Below are positions 50,562 to 59,420 of a stretch of 64,000 nt of DNA, piece after piece (position 1 is the first letter of the stretch; each line of letters begins with the position of its first letter). Origin of the DNA: Sphingobium lactosutens DS20 (GTDB taxonomy: Bacteria > Pseudomonadota > Alphaproteobacteria > Sphingomonadales > Sphingomonadaceae); NCBI RefSeq assembly GCF_000445105.1, contig NZ_ATDP01000091.1, positions 1-64,000 of the forward strand, in the 5' to 3' direction. The translations under genes and the position numbers were made by a program. The notes beneath the pieces are model-generated. The model saw only the letters and a list, made by a program, of their open reading frames with translations. It had not been told where the DNA came from and searched no databases.

Positions 50562-53500
50562 CTAGTCAGTGCCTACCCCGTCCGCCTTCGCCTCGATCCG
50601 CGCCCGCCAGCAGGCGATGCCTTCGGTTTCCAGTTCTGGACGATCAATCATATATTCCGCAACCATAAATCCGTCGCGGGTGTAAAAATCGACGTCGTCG
50701 CCGGGGAAGGCCTCGCCCCAGCGGGCGGTGTAGCTGTAGCGGTTGTGGATGATGAAGCGGCCCCTGCCCTTGGTACGGCCTTCATGATGGATGACGGTGG
50801 AGCCGGCGGCATATTCGAAGACATGACGGCCATGGCCCAGGCGATAGCACAGGTCGATATCTTCCTGCCCATTGATGAAGATCGGGTCGAACCCGCCGAC
50901 CGCGGCGAAATCCACAGCGCGCATCGCGAAACAGGCTCCCGTGATCGCGCGGAAACGGCGATTGTCGGCGACCAGCGGTGAATTAGCGTCCTCATCGACA
51001 TAAATGGGGTAGCCGAGCGGCGTCTTGCCCGAGAAGACCACGCCGACACACTGCACCTTGCCATCGGGGTAGAGCAGCTTGGGCTGGCTGCCCATGACTT
51101 GCGGGTCGGCGAGCGGCGCCAGCAGCGGCTCCAGCCAGCCGGGCTGCACTTCGGTGTCGTTGTTGAGGAAGATGATGCGTCCGCCCTGCGACGCGGCAAA
51201 GCCGACATTATTGCCGAGCGAGAAGTTCAGATTGTCGAAATTGTGGATGACGCTGATGCGCCCGTCCCGCTCCGCCCATTGATCGAGCAGGCCTGACGTT
51301 TCCTCATCGCTGCCGTTGTTGACCATGATGATCTCGACCTTGGCGCGGCCGCACTGGCGCACCAGCGCATTGAGGCATTTGTTGGTCAGCGAATATTGAT
51401 TGTAGACGCACACGATGATCGACACGAGGTCGGGATCGCGCTGGGGCGCGTTGCTGCGCAGGCTGTGCCAGTCGATCATCGTCTGGTTGAGCGACAGGAA
51501 GCGGCGCTCCGGCCCGACGCGATACACGCTGGCGTTCACAGGCTCGCCCACCGGCGCGTCGCGCCAGGCCGGACGGGTGGCGACGGCATCCTCCTCATAG
51601 GCCCTGGCGGCGAGCGCGCGCAGCTGCTTCATCTTGCCCGATCCAAACGCCGCCTTCACCTTGCGCGCATAATCGGGATGGCGTTGATGGACGATTTCCA
51701 TCGCCGTCTTGATGAGGCCATCCTTTTCCGCGCCGAAACTGGCGGTGCGCTGGTGGAAGACATAGGCGTGGGGCGAAATGAAATTCTTCCACCCCGCCTT
51801 GATCGTGCGCATGCAAAAGTCGTTTTCCTCGCCATAACCGCGCGGAAACGCCTCTTCATCGAACAGGCCGATATGATCCATCAGGTCGCGGCGGATATAC
51901 ATGCAAAAACCGTTGCCGGTCGGCACGTCGATGGGGTCGGACTCCTGCGTAAAGCTGATGATCCGGTGCGCCCATTCGTCATGCGACAGGCCTTCGGGCC
52001 GGGGATTGACGATATTGGGCGTGGGGAAGGAAAAGCTGCCCGAATTGTCCCCCATGGCGGTGACAGTGCCAGCCTTGGGCGTGCCCAGCGCCACCTTGCG
52101 CATGCCCTCGATCCAGCCGTCATGGACGATGGTGTCGCTGTTGAGCAGCAATATGTCGTCATCCCCGGCCCAGGCGATGCCGCGATTGATGGTGCGGGTA
52201 TAACCCATATTCTGCGGGTTCACGAGCAGGTTGAAACCGGGGTTGAGCGCGAAACGCTCCAGCAGGGGCTGCACCCGCTCGTCGCTGCTGCCATCGTTGA
52301 TCATCAGCACCCGGTGGCGGGTAAGGTCGGTGCGAGTCAGCACCGATTGCAGGCAACGCTCGACCGCTTCGGGCGCGTTATAGACGGGCACGATGATGGT
52401 CAGGCGGCGGGTTTCGTCGATGCGCAGCGGAACCGGCTCGTGCAGCATGACGGAAAGCGCATGGCGCAGATTGTTGCGCAGCACGACGGGCGCGAACTGG
52501 CGCAGAATCTTTTCGCGGCCAGCCTCCCCCATGGTCGCGATGCGATCAGGGTCCTGGCAGAGCGTTGCCACCCGCGCGACGACGGCGTCGACATCCTTGT
52601 GGTCCACCAGGAACCCGGTCTGGTTGTCGTCGATCAGTTCGGGCACCGCGCCCCAGCGATAGGCGATGACCGGCCGGCGCGCTGCCTGCGCTTCGGCGAC
52701 GGTGCAGCCGAAGGATTCGGCGAAATGCGACAGAGCGAGCACCACGTTAAGCTGCGCCATCGCCTCGGCCGGCGTGTCGGCATAGCCGGCAAATTCCAGA
52801 TTGCCCGGCAGGCCGGCGGCCTTGAGCTCGGCGACATAGTCGTTTTCCGGGCCGATGACGCGGAAGAAGGCGTTGGGCGCCACCGCTTCCGCGCGGCGCG
52901 CGACCTCGACGAAATCGGCGATGCCCTTTTTGGGGATGTTCGAACTGACGATGCCGAAGACGATCCGGTCCTGCACGACATTGGCCATGTCGAGCGCGTC
53001 GACCTTCGCCACATTGGGCGCGTGGAAGCTGCGCTTGCTGCGCTCGAACAGCTTTTGCGTGGCGGCGGAATTGGCGATCACATAGTCGGTCTGGTGCAGG
53101 ATGCGGTCGATGATGCCCTTCGCATCCATGCCCATGCGGTTGCACAGATGTTCGTCATGGTCGATCAGCTCGCGGGCATGGATCGCCGTCACTCGCCCCG
53201 TCCGACGCGCGGCGATCAGCGGATCGACCAGCACGATCGTATTGCAATAGACCAGGCTGATATTGCACTGTTCGATGATGTGCGTGAAATCCTCGATCGA
53301 GGTTTCGTCCGGCCCGCGATTCTTGGTCCACTGGCCATAGGGAAAGGCGAACAGGCCGCAGGACTTGGACCGCAGCAATTCGATATAGTCGGGATTGCCT
53401 TCCTTGGGCACGGCGACATAGATGTTGAGGCGCAACTGGCCCAGCGCATCAAGCATGTCGATGAAGCTGCGTTCGCCACCGAACATATGCGCGTTGACTT

Positions 53501-53903
53501 CATGCGCGCACAGCAGGACCGAGGGCGCGTCGGCAATGACGGCAACATCGCCCTGCTTCCAGGACGCCGGGTCAAGCGCGCGACGCCGGGGGCCAAGCCG
53601 GCGGTTTTCGCGATGCCCGTTCTTCACATAATGGAGCAGCGGGTTCATCCCCGCCGCGCCCACATCCGGGTTCATTTCCAGATAGCCGCTGGTGCTGAAC
53701 TCGCTCGACGGATCGCGCCGGAGCAGCGACCCCAGCCACAGATAATGCGCCGCGGCATCCACGCCCAGGATCTGGACGTCGGGGTAGGTGCGCAGATACC
53801 AATCCTCATTGAACAAGGGAGACTGCTTGATCAGCGCCACATGCTCAGCCGGAGCGGCTTCCGCCGGGATCAATTTATGCACGTTGCCCCTCAATTCATA
53901 CAA
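50562..53903 (-). CDS. multidomain glycosyltransferase (two DWY/PDV modules, GT4, GT2, GT2)
   Basis: Mosaic protein of 1113 residues. Residues about 30-103 hold two copies of a shared module (LFNEDWYLRTYPDV and FSTSGYLEMNPDV, each ending in HY...G...R). A GT4 domain follows at about 128-480 (HMFGGERSFIDML, FGIVSSNIPKKGIADFVEVA, RPVIAYRWGAVPELIDDN). A first GT2 domain is at about 500-740 (TIIVPVYNAPEAVERCL, LLLNSDTIVHDGW, DVPTGNGFCMYIRR) and a second at about 824-1074 (VSIIVCVYNQYSLTNKCLNA, IIFLNNDTEVQPGWLEPL, INGQEDIDLCYRL). It thus joins three sugar-transfer activities in one cytoplasmic chain, as in O-antigen and capsule assembly proteins. Its GT4-GT2 part is closely similar to that of the protein encoded at 54327-58604. 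Donor sugars cannot be predicted. Confidence 0.86.
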   Translation of the reverse strand: MYELRGNVHKLIPAEAAPAEHVALIKQSPLFNEDWYLRTYPDVQILGVDAAAHYLWLGSLLRRDPSSEFSTSGYLEMNPDVGAAGMNPLLHYVKNGHRENRRLGPRRRALDPASWKQGDVAVIADAPSVLLCAHEVNAHMFGGERSFIDMLDALGQLRLNIYVAVPKEGNPDYIELLRSKSCGLFAFPYGQWTKNRGPDETSIEDFTHIIEQCNISLVYCNTIVLVDPLIAARRTGRVTAIHARELIDHDEHLCNRMGMDAKGIIDRILHQTDYVIANSAATQKLFERSKRSFHAPNVAKVDALDMANVVQDRIVFGIVSSNIPKKGIADFVEVARRAEAVAPNAFFRVIGPENDYVAELKAAGLPGNLEFAGYADTPAEAMAQLNVVLALSHFAESFGCTVAEAQAARRPVIAYRWGAVPELIDDNQTGFLVDHKDVDAVVARVATLCQDPDRIATMGEAGREKILRQFAPVVLRNNLRHALSVMLHEPVPLRIDETRRLTIIVPVYNAPEAVERCLQSVLTRTDLTRHRVLMINDGSSDERVQPLLERFALNPGFNLLVNPQNMGYTRTINRGIAWAGDDDILLLNSDTIVHDGWIEGMRKVALGTPKAGTVTAMGDNSGSFSFPTPNIVNPRPEGLSHDEWAHRIISFTQESDPIDVPTGNGFCMYIRRDLMDHIGLFDEEAFPRGYGEENDFCMRTIKAGWKNFISPHAYVFHQRTASFGAEKDGLIKTAMEIVHQRHPDYARKVKAAFGSGKMKQLRALAARAYEEDAVATRPAWRDAPVGEPVNASVYRVGPERRFLSLNQTMIDWHSLRSNAPQRDPDLVSIIVCVYNQYSLTNKCLNALVRQCGRAKVEIIMVNNGSDEETSGLLDQWAERDGRISVIHNFDNLNFSLGNNVGFAASQGGRIIFLNNDTEVQPGWLEPLLAPLADPQVMGSQPKLLYPDGKVQCVGVVFSGKTPLGYPIYVDEDANSPLVADNRRFRAITGACFAMRAVDFAAVGGFDPIFINGQEDIDLCYRLGHGRHVFEYAAGSTVIHHEGRTKGRGRFIIHNRYSYTARWGEAFPGDDVDFYTRDGFMVAEYMIDRPELETEGIACWRARIEAKADGVGTD

Positions 53904-54292
53904 GATTGCGATCGTCTGCGTCGCCCGCAGCGACGGCGCCCTTCATCCCCAAGGCCCGTTCAAATTCATTGCTTATGAATTTCGTATTCGGGAATAATGT
54001 GTCCTCGCAGGTGCAGCAAAGCAAGCGAAAAGCAATTCTTAACCATGTTTAGTGGGCCGAACGGTTCGGAAAGCGCGGCAGGACAGCGGATATATGCTGG
54101 CCTGACATGGCCTTTACCGGCAAAAAATCTAGCAGGTGCAACATGATAGGCAGGAGTCGTCGAAACCCCGGCGCCTGCCTAAATGGAAAGGGGTCAGGCC
54201 TCGGATCATGCGTGAAGAACGCGATCACGGGCGATCCCGGCAAAGGCATGCCGAGTCGCCGAAAACGTAGCGTCAGAAGGCATGCATTGCGC
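53904..54292. other. intergenic stretch between the two large glycosyltransferase genes
   Basis: About 390 bases without a supportable gene. It should hold the promoter of the minus-strand gene ending at 50562; the AT-rich part around 53950-54050 is the best candidate area. A perfect 13-base palindrome CCGAACGGTTCGG lies at 54057-54069 and could be an operator or a small stem-loop. A 67-codon plus-strand frame at 54107-54310 has no ribosome site, no homology I recognise and no codon bias, and is not called. Confidence 0.5.
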
Positions 54293-54324
54293 AAAGGGGA
54301 CCAGCCTTAAGCTAGTCCCCCTTT
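54293..54324 (-). terminator. hairpin after the WbsX-type glycosyltransferase gene
   Basis: AAAGGGGAC (54293-54301) pairs with GTCCCCCTTT (54315-54324) with one bulge, around the loop CAGCCTTAAGCTA. It begins 2 bases after the stop codon of the minus-strand gene. The stem is flanked by short A/T runs, so it could end transcription. Confidence 0.55.
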
Positions 54325-54326
54325 CC

Positions 54327-57300
54327 TCATTTCGTCACGCGGGTGGTCGCCTGGCGGAGGGCGGTCATGTCCGGTCCGGAAAAGGCAGCCTTCACGAGGT
54401 GGGCATAGTCGGGATAGCGTTTCATCACGACATCGACGCCTTCCTTGACCAGCTTGTCCTTCTCGCCCTTGAAGCTGGCGGTGCGGATATGGAAGACGAA
54501 GGCCCAGGGCGAAATGAGATTGACCCAGCCCGCCTTCATCGCCCGCATGCAAAAGTCATTTTCCTCGCCATAGCCGCGCGGAAAACCATCTTCATCGAAC
54601 GTGCCGCATGCGTCCATCATCGCACGGCGGATATACATGCAGAAGCCCGAACCGGTCGGCACTTCGGGCGCCGGGCAGTCGACCGCGGCCTGCACCATCA
54701 TCAGCGCATATTCCTCATGCGTCAGATGATCGGGCTTGTCGCATTTCTGGTTGTGACGCGGGAAGGAGAAGGCGCCGGCATTATCGCCCATGGCCGTTAC
54801 CGTGCCGACATTGGCGCGGCTATAGGCCGTGGCGCGCAGCCCCTCCAGCCAGCGCGGCGTGACGACCGTGTCGCTGTTGAGCAGCACGACATCGCGCCCG
54901 GCGGCCTGACCGATGCCAAGGTTGATCGTCTTTGTATATCCCAGATTGCGGGGCGACCGCATGATGGTGAGGCCCGGCGTCCCGGCAAAACTGTCGAGCA
55001 CAGGTCCAACCGCTGGATCCGGGCTGCCATCGTCGATGACGAGCAGCTGGTTGTCCTTCAAATTGGTGTGCTTGATGACGGAGGCGATGCAGGCCCGCAC
55101 TTCCTCCGGCGCGTTGTAGACAGGGATGACGATCGTGCAGGGCAAGGCAGCGCCGATGATCTGGGCGGCAGGCTCCATCGGGCTGGCCGAACCGACATCG
55201 GCGTCGGGGGTCATCGGCCGGCCCGTGATCCGGCCATAGGCCTGGCCCACATGATCGCGCAGACGCTGCTGCGAGAAATTCTGGCGGATGAAGGTAGCGC
55301 CCTTCTCCCCCATCGTGCCGATCTTGGCGTCATTTTCGCACAGGTCGACCACCGCATCGACCACCGCGCCGACATTCTTGAACGGCACCAGATAGCCGGT
55401 TTCGCCATGCTGGACCAGTTCAGGCAGCGCCCCCCAGCGATAGGCGATGACGGGCCGGTTGGCCGCCATGGCTTCGGCGACGGTGCGGCCGAAGGATTCG
55501 GCGAAGGTCGACAGGTTCAGAAGGACATTGAGTTCCGACATGGCGGACCGCGCGCTGTCCTTGTAGCCAGCGAAGATCAGATTGTCGGGGCGCTCGCCCT
55601 TCGCAACTTCGTCCATCCATGCCTCGATCTGCGGCGTGCGCGGGCCGATGATGACGAATTTGGCGCGGCTGGTGCGGGCGGCCGACAGGCGGGCGACCTC
55701 GACGAAATCGGCGATCCCCTTCTTGGGAATGTTCGAACTGACGATGCCGAACTTGATCGTGTTGCCGAACAGGTTGCGCATCTCGAAATCCTCGACCGTG
55801 ACCGCATTGGGCACGTAGAGGGTCCGGTCGTCCCGCGCGAACAGCTCGCAGGTGGCGCGCGAATTGCCGATCAACCAATCGGTGCGGTCCAGCACCGTGC
55901 TGATGATCTCCCCGGTGGTGAGCGCCATGCGCTCCTGAAGGCCATTGTCGAGCGAGATGAGTTCCCGAACATGGCTGAGCGCCGTGCGGCCCATCCGCCG
56001 CGCTGCCGCGATCGGTTCCAGCAGGACGATGGTGTTGGCGTGGACGATATCGACGGCATGGCGCGCGATGATGTCGGCGAAGTCCAGCATCAGCCACGCA
56101 TAATTGTCGCGATTGTCCATCCACTGCGGATAGCGGAAGGCGTAGGCGCCCGCGCACAGCTTCTGGATTGCCTCGATATAGGCGCGATTATTGTCGCTGG
56201 GCAGCGTCATGATGACATTGACCGGCATCGTCGCAAGCGCTTCGAGCACGTCGAGCAGACTGCGTTCGCCGCCGAACAATTGATGCCCGGAAATATGGGC
56301 GCACAGCAGGATCGTCGGCTTGGTAGGGTCTACCTCCCTGTAACCGCGATACCAGACCGGGCCGCGCGGCATGGTGCCGTCCGGCGCCAGCGGGCTGCCC
56401 AGATGCGCGAGCCGGCCTTCCTGCTTGGGGGCGGCGGCAATGCCGGCGGGCAGCGTCACCGCCTTCATGCCCGGCGTGGCGTCGACTGCGGAGCGGAATG
56501 CGGCGAGGTTCGTCCGGCCCCAGCGCTGGTCGGGCTCCAGATAGGTGCCCTCCGCCCATTCATTCCAGGCGTTGATGAACATCAGCGTTTCAGGCGCGCC
56601 ATTGTGGCGGCTTTCCTGATCCAATATGCCCTTGATCCAGCGGCGGAACCCCTGCGGCGTTGCGCCGTGGAAGACACGCGCATCGGTCAGGCGGCGCGCC
56701 ATATTGTCCCAGCCCAGCATCGCGCCGCGATGCACGGGCCATTCATAGCCATCGGCATAGCGTTCGACATCGCCGTCGACGACCGCGCCATAGTCGAAAA
56801 TCTCGCCGCCAAAATCCTTGTGCAGGTCGTGCACCTTGGCACGCAAATCGACCCGCGCGCCTTCATGCGGCGGGAACAGGACATAGCTGTCGATCCCGTG
56901 ATCGTGCGGTTGCCCCGCCAGCGATTCAAGGCCGAAGCGCACGGCGCACAGGTGAATTTCGCCAAGCCCGGCCTTGCGGCATTCCTCGCGCCAGATGCGC
57001 GCGGTTTCGAGCCAGTTGGGAATGATCGAGATGCGATAGACGAGCAGGACGGGCTTGCCGCAATGCCGGATCCAGCGCGGATCCTTCATCATCGGGATCA
57101 TTTCGTGAATGAAGGCGATATTGCTTTCGAGCGAATAATCCTGCTGCATCAGGACGTGGCGGTTCTGCCCATCCCAGTTGCGCGACCAGTTTTCGTTCGC
57201 CCAGCACACGCAAAAGCCGGTGTCGATACGCGATGACCTGGCGAATTGCTCGATCGGCTGGTTGAGCAGCTTCTTGCCGTTGAACCAGTAATAATAGAAG

Positions 57301-58604
57301 CAGAAGCCATGAATGCCGAATTCGCTCGCCAGTTCGGCCTGTCGCACCTGCGTTTCTTCCAGCCGCAAGTCATAATAACCCAGATCCGCAGGCACGCGGG
57401 GCTGATAATGGTGACGAAATAGCTGCTTGCCGCGCACGACATTCTGCCATTCGGTAAAGCCCTTGCCCCACCATTTGTCATTTTCGGGGATGGGGTGAAA
57501 TTGCGGCAGGTAGAAGGCCACGGCTTTAAGGGGACGATCAGGCGTAGAAGGCTGCGCCGGGGGCCGGGCGGCGGTGCGAACATCCATGCCGCCTTCGCGT
57601 GCCATAGCAGACAAAAGTCCCAGCACCGTATCGCGGCCGGGGAATTTCGTATAGTCGCCAGCGCCGGCCAGTTCCGCAGCCCGCACCGCCACAGCAAGAG
57701 GCCGACCAAGCAGAGGCTTGAGCCAGATGGCCGGGCCATCGACCAGTTGCAACGGGTCTTGGCCCAAGGTCAGCCCCAGGCGCGGCAATGCCGTATTGAG
57801 GGCATCGACCAACCTCTTGCGCCCCGCGTCCTGGCGGTCGAGCACGGAGGCACGAACGCCAGAAAGCCCCCATTGCGCATCGCCGACGAAGGCGGATTGA
57901 AGCGCGAGCGCCTGCTCAATGGAATCGCCCGAACCATCCTGCGGCGATATCCATAGGATATCTGCATAGCCATCCAGTGCGCCCGACCCGGCCACTCGCG
58001 AAAAGCCGCGCGCATTGCCCGCCTCATCCGCTTCACCCAACAGGGTCAAGGAGGCGATATTATCCGGCAGGGCCTCAGTCCCGAGCCGATCCATCGCCCC
58101 CATCAGGAACAGGTCGAGCGCGCCAAGGCGGGAAAGCATCTTCCCGATTTTCGCACCGTCATCCTTGAGCGCGAGGTTGAGGACGACAGCGAGCGGGGCA
58201 TTGGGTTCCAACCCGCGCAGTCCGAACGCATCGGTCGCATGGCGGATATCGCATGTTCCTTCGACCGCCCCAGGCGCCGGCTGATGCGCTTTTGCGACGG
58301 ATTCGACCAGTTTCACCGGGGACTTGCGCGCCGGCAACGGCTCGCGTCCTTCCGCCTCGCCATAGCGGATATAATGGAGCAACGGGTCCATGCCCGCCGC
58401 CACGACATCGGGATTGACCTCGACATAATGACGTGTGTCGAACCGGGGGCCAGGATCGCGCTGAAGCAGAAGGCCGAAGCGCACGAAATGCTGAATGGGG
58501 GTGACGTCTACCAGCCGCGCGTCGGGAAAGGTCTTCACATACCAGTCCGCGTCGAACAGCCCGGATTGTTCGACTTCGCGCGCAAGATCATCAAAAGTCA
58601 GCAT
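54327..58604 (-). CDS. giant multidomain glycosyltransferase (DWY/PDV modules, RgpF-like, WbsX, GT4, GT2)
   Basis: Protein of about 1425 residues from MLTFDDLAREV at 58604 (five more residues if 58619 is used). The N-terminus holds two shared modules (LFDADWYVKTFPDA and FDTRHYVEVNPDV; residues about 16-89). The region about 130-350 weakly resembles rhamnan synthesis protein F. A WbsX/glycoside-hydrolase-99-like domain (about 360-710) has AVAFYLPQFHPIPENDKWWG, GFTEWQNVV, FCFYYYWFNGKKLL, CWANENWSRNWDG and FINAWNEWAEGTYLEPD. A GT4 domain (about 765-1130; FGGERSLLDVLEAL, RPVIAYRWGALPELVQHG) and a GT2 domain (about 1150-1400; TIVIPVYNAPEEVRACI, VPTGSGFCMYIRR) complete it. It probably builds part of a repeat unit of a surface polysaccharide. 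The RgpF assignment is tentative. Confidence 0.85.
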   Translation of the reverse strand: MLTFDDLAREVEQSGLFDADWYVKTFPDARLVDVTPIQHFVRFGLLLQRDPGPRFDTRHYVEVNPDVVAAGMDPLLHYIRYGEAEGREPLPARKSPVKLVESVAKAHQPAPGAVEGTCDIRHATDAFGLRGLEPNAPLAVVLNLALKDDGAKIGKMLSRLGALDLFLMGAMDRLGTEALPDNIASLTLLGEADEAGNARGFSRVAGSGALDGYADILWISPQDGSGDSIEQALALQSAFVGDAQWGLSGVRASVLDRQDAGRKRLVDALNTALPRLGLTLGQDPLQLVDGPAIWLKPLLGRPLAVAVRAAELAGAGDYTKFPGRDTVLGLLSAMAREGGMDVRTAARPPAQPSTPDRPLKAVAFYLPQFHPIPENDKWWGKGFTEWQNVVRGKQLFRHHYQPRVPADLGYYDLRLEETQVRQAELASEFGIHGFCFYYYWFNGKKLLNQPIEQFARSSRIDTGFCVCWANENWSRNWDGQNRHVLMQQDYSLESNIAFIHEMIPMMKDPRWIRHCGKPVLLVYRISIIPNWLETARIWREECRKAGLGEIHLCAVRFGLESLAGQPHDHGIDSYVLFPPHEGARVDLRAKVHDLHKDFGGEIFDYGAVVDGDVERYADGYEWPVHRGAMLGWDNMARRLTDARVFHGATPQGFRRWIKGILDQESRHNGAPETLMFINAWNEWAEGTYLEPDQRWGRTNLAAFRSAVDATPGMKAVTLPAGIAAAPKQEGRLAHLGSPLAPDGTMPRGPVWYRGYREVDPTKPTILLCAHISGHQLFGGERSLLDVLEALATMPVNVIMTLPSDNNRAYIEAIQKLCAGAYAFRYPQWMDNRDNYAWLMLDFADIIARHAVDIVHANTIVLLEPIAAARRMGRTALSHVRELISLDNGLQERMALTTGEIISTVLDRTDWLIGNSRATCELFARDDRTLYVPNAVTVEDFEMRNLFGNTIKFGIVSSNIPKKGIADFVEVARLSAARTSRAKFVIIGPRTPQIEAWMDEVAKGERPDNLIFAGYKDSARSAMSELNVLLNLSTFAESFGRTVAEAMAANRPVIAYRWGALPELVQHGETGYLVPFKNVGAVVDAVVDLCENDAKIGTMGEKGATFIRQNFSQQRLRDHVGQAYGRITGRPMTPDADVGSASPMEPAAQIIGAALPCTIVIPVYNAPEEVRACIASVIKHTNLKDNQLLVIDDGSPDPAVGPVLDSFAGTPGLTIMRSPRNLGYTKTINLGIGQAAGRDVVLLNSDTVVTPRWLEGLRATAYSRANVGTVTAMGDNAGAFSFPRHNQKCDKPDHLTHEEYALMMVQAAVDCPAPEVPTGSGFCMYIRRAMMDACGTFDEDGFPRGYGEENDFCMRAMKAGWVNLISPWAFVFHIRTASFKGEKDKLVKEGVDVVMKRYPDYAHLVKAAFSGPDMTALRQATTRVTK

Positions 58605-58661
58605 TGTCAGCCTTTGCAAAAAACCGGAAGCGCCCGAAGGCGCGCGTAGAGGGCAAGAGGT

Positions 58662-59297
58662 TCAGCGCGGCTTTTCCTGCAGCGCGGCCGCGCAACGGCG
58701 CAGATCCTCCATCGTGCGATTGACCGAGCGCCCTTCGCGCAGGCCGTGGGTGACGAAATGCTCGGCCGCGTTGACGCCCGCTTCGGACACGTCCGGGTTC
58801 TGGTTGAGATACCATGTGGCGTCGAACAGGCTATGCTCGTCCAGCAACGCGCATTTACGCTGCAAACGCACATTGGCTGGCAGATATTTGGGCGCCGCCT
58901 GACGCAACAGGGCGCCGAGCAGGCGCGTGACCAAAAGATGAACCTTGTCCGCTTGCGCCACCAGTTCCTGAACGCGCATTTCGCGATCCTGCGCGTGCTT
59001 GAGCGCAGACATCAACGTCGCATTTTCCTTAAATCGCGCGGCCAGAGCGGCCTCATGCTCGCGCACCGCCGCTGCCTGCTGATCTTTGGCGGCAAGCAAT
59101 TCGGCCTTCAGCTTCTGAAGGGCGCCGTCGGCCCGCTTGGCCTGAGCCTCTGCGGCCTGCCGCGCCGCCGTTTCATCCGCCAGCTGTGCGCGCAGGAACC
59201 GTAATTCCGCAGCGGACTGATCGTCCGCCGTCGCAGCGGCGCCGACCGCATTCCCCTGGCTTTCCAAATCCACCACCGCTCCGCTTCCTTTGTTCAA
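58662..59297 (-). CDS. small coiled-coil protein with C-terminal DWY/PDV module
   Basis: Protein of 211 residues with no enzyme domain. Residues about 28-125 form a charged Ala/Glu/Gln-rich coiled coil (LADETAARQAAEAQAKRADG is typical), a hydrophobic hinge follows (HLLVTRLLGALLRQAAPKYL), and residues 157-193 carry the shared module (LFDATWYLNQNPDV then EHFVTHGLREGR). It looks like a shortened paralogue of the C-terminal 110 residues of the neighbouring sulfotransferase protein, including the similar short tail. It could be an adaptor that oligomerises by its coiled coil and presents the module. Function unknown; position between two module-bearing enzymes supports a role in the same complex. 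Confidence 0.75.
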   Translation of the reverse strand: MNKGSGAVVDLESQGNAVGAAATADDQSAAELRFLRAQLADETAARQAAEAQAKRADGALQKLKAELLAAKDQQAAAVREHEAALAARFKENATLMSALKHAQDREMRVQELVAQADKVHLLVTRLLGALLRQAAPKYLPANVRLQRKCALLDEHSLFDATWYLNQNPDVSEAGVNAAEHFVTHGLREGRSVNRTMEDLRRCAAALQEKPR

Positions 59298-59420
59298 AAC
59301 TGCCTTCCGCCAAGCTCAGTCATGCCGGTTCCCGCCTTTGAACCAAGCGCCGCAGAATGATGCCGCGACTATGGCAACGACCCAGCCGATGCAAGCCTCG
59401 GCCCGGTGCGCCTGGCCGCA

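Noticed and set aside
51396..53978. Long open frame (860 codons) on the plus strand
   Set aside because: It lies exactly opposite the GT4-GT2-GT2 gene, is rich in His/Arg/Asp/Gly with no domain, and is explained by GC-rich codon use on the other strand.
54107..54310. 67-codon plus-strand frame in the gap between two glycosyltransferase genes
   Set aside because: No ribosome site, no homology and atypical composition; it runs into the terminator hairpin.
54282..57236. 984-codon plus-strand frame
   Set aside because: Antisense shadow of the WbsX-type glycosyltransferase gene; no ribosome site and no recognisable motif.
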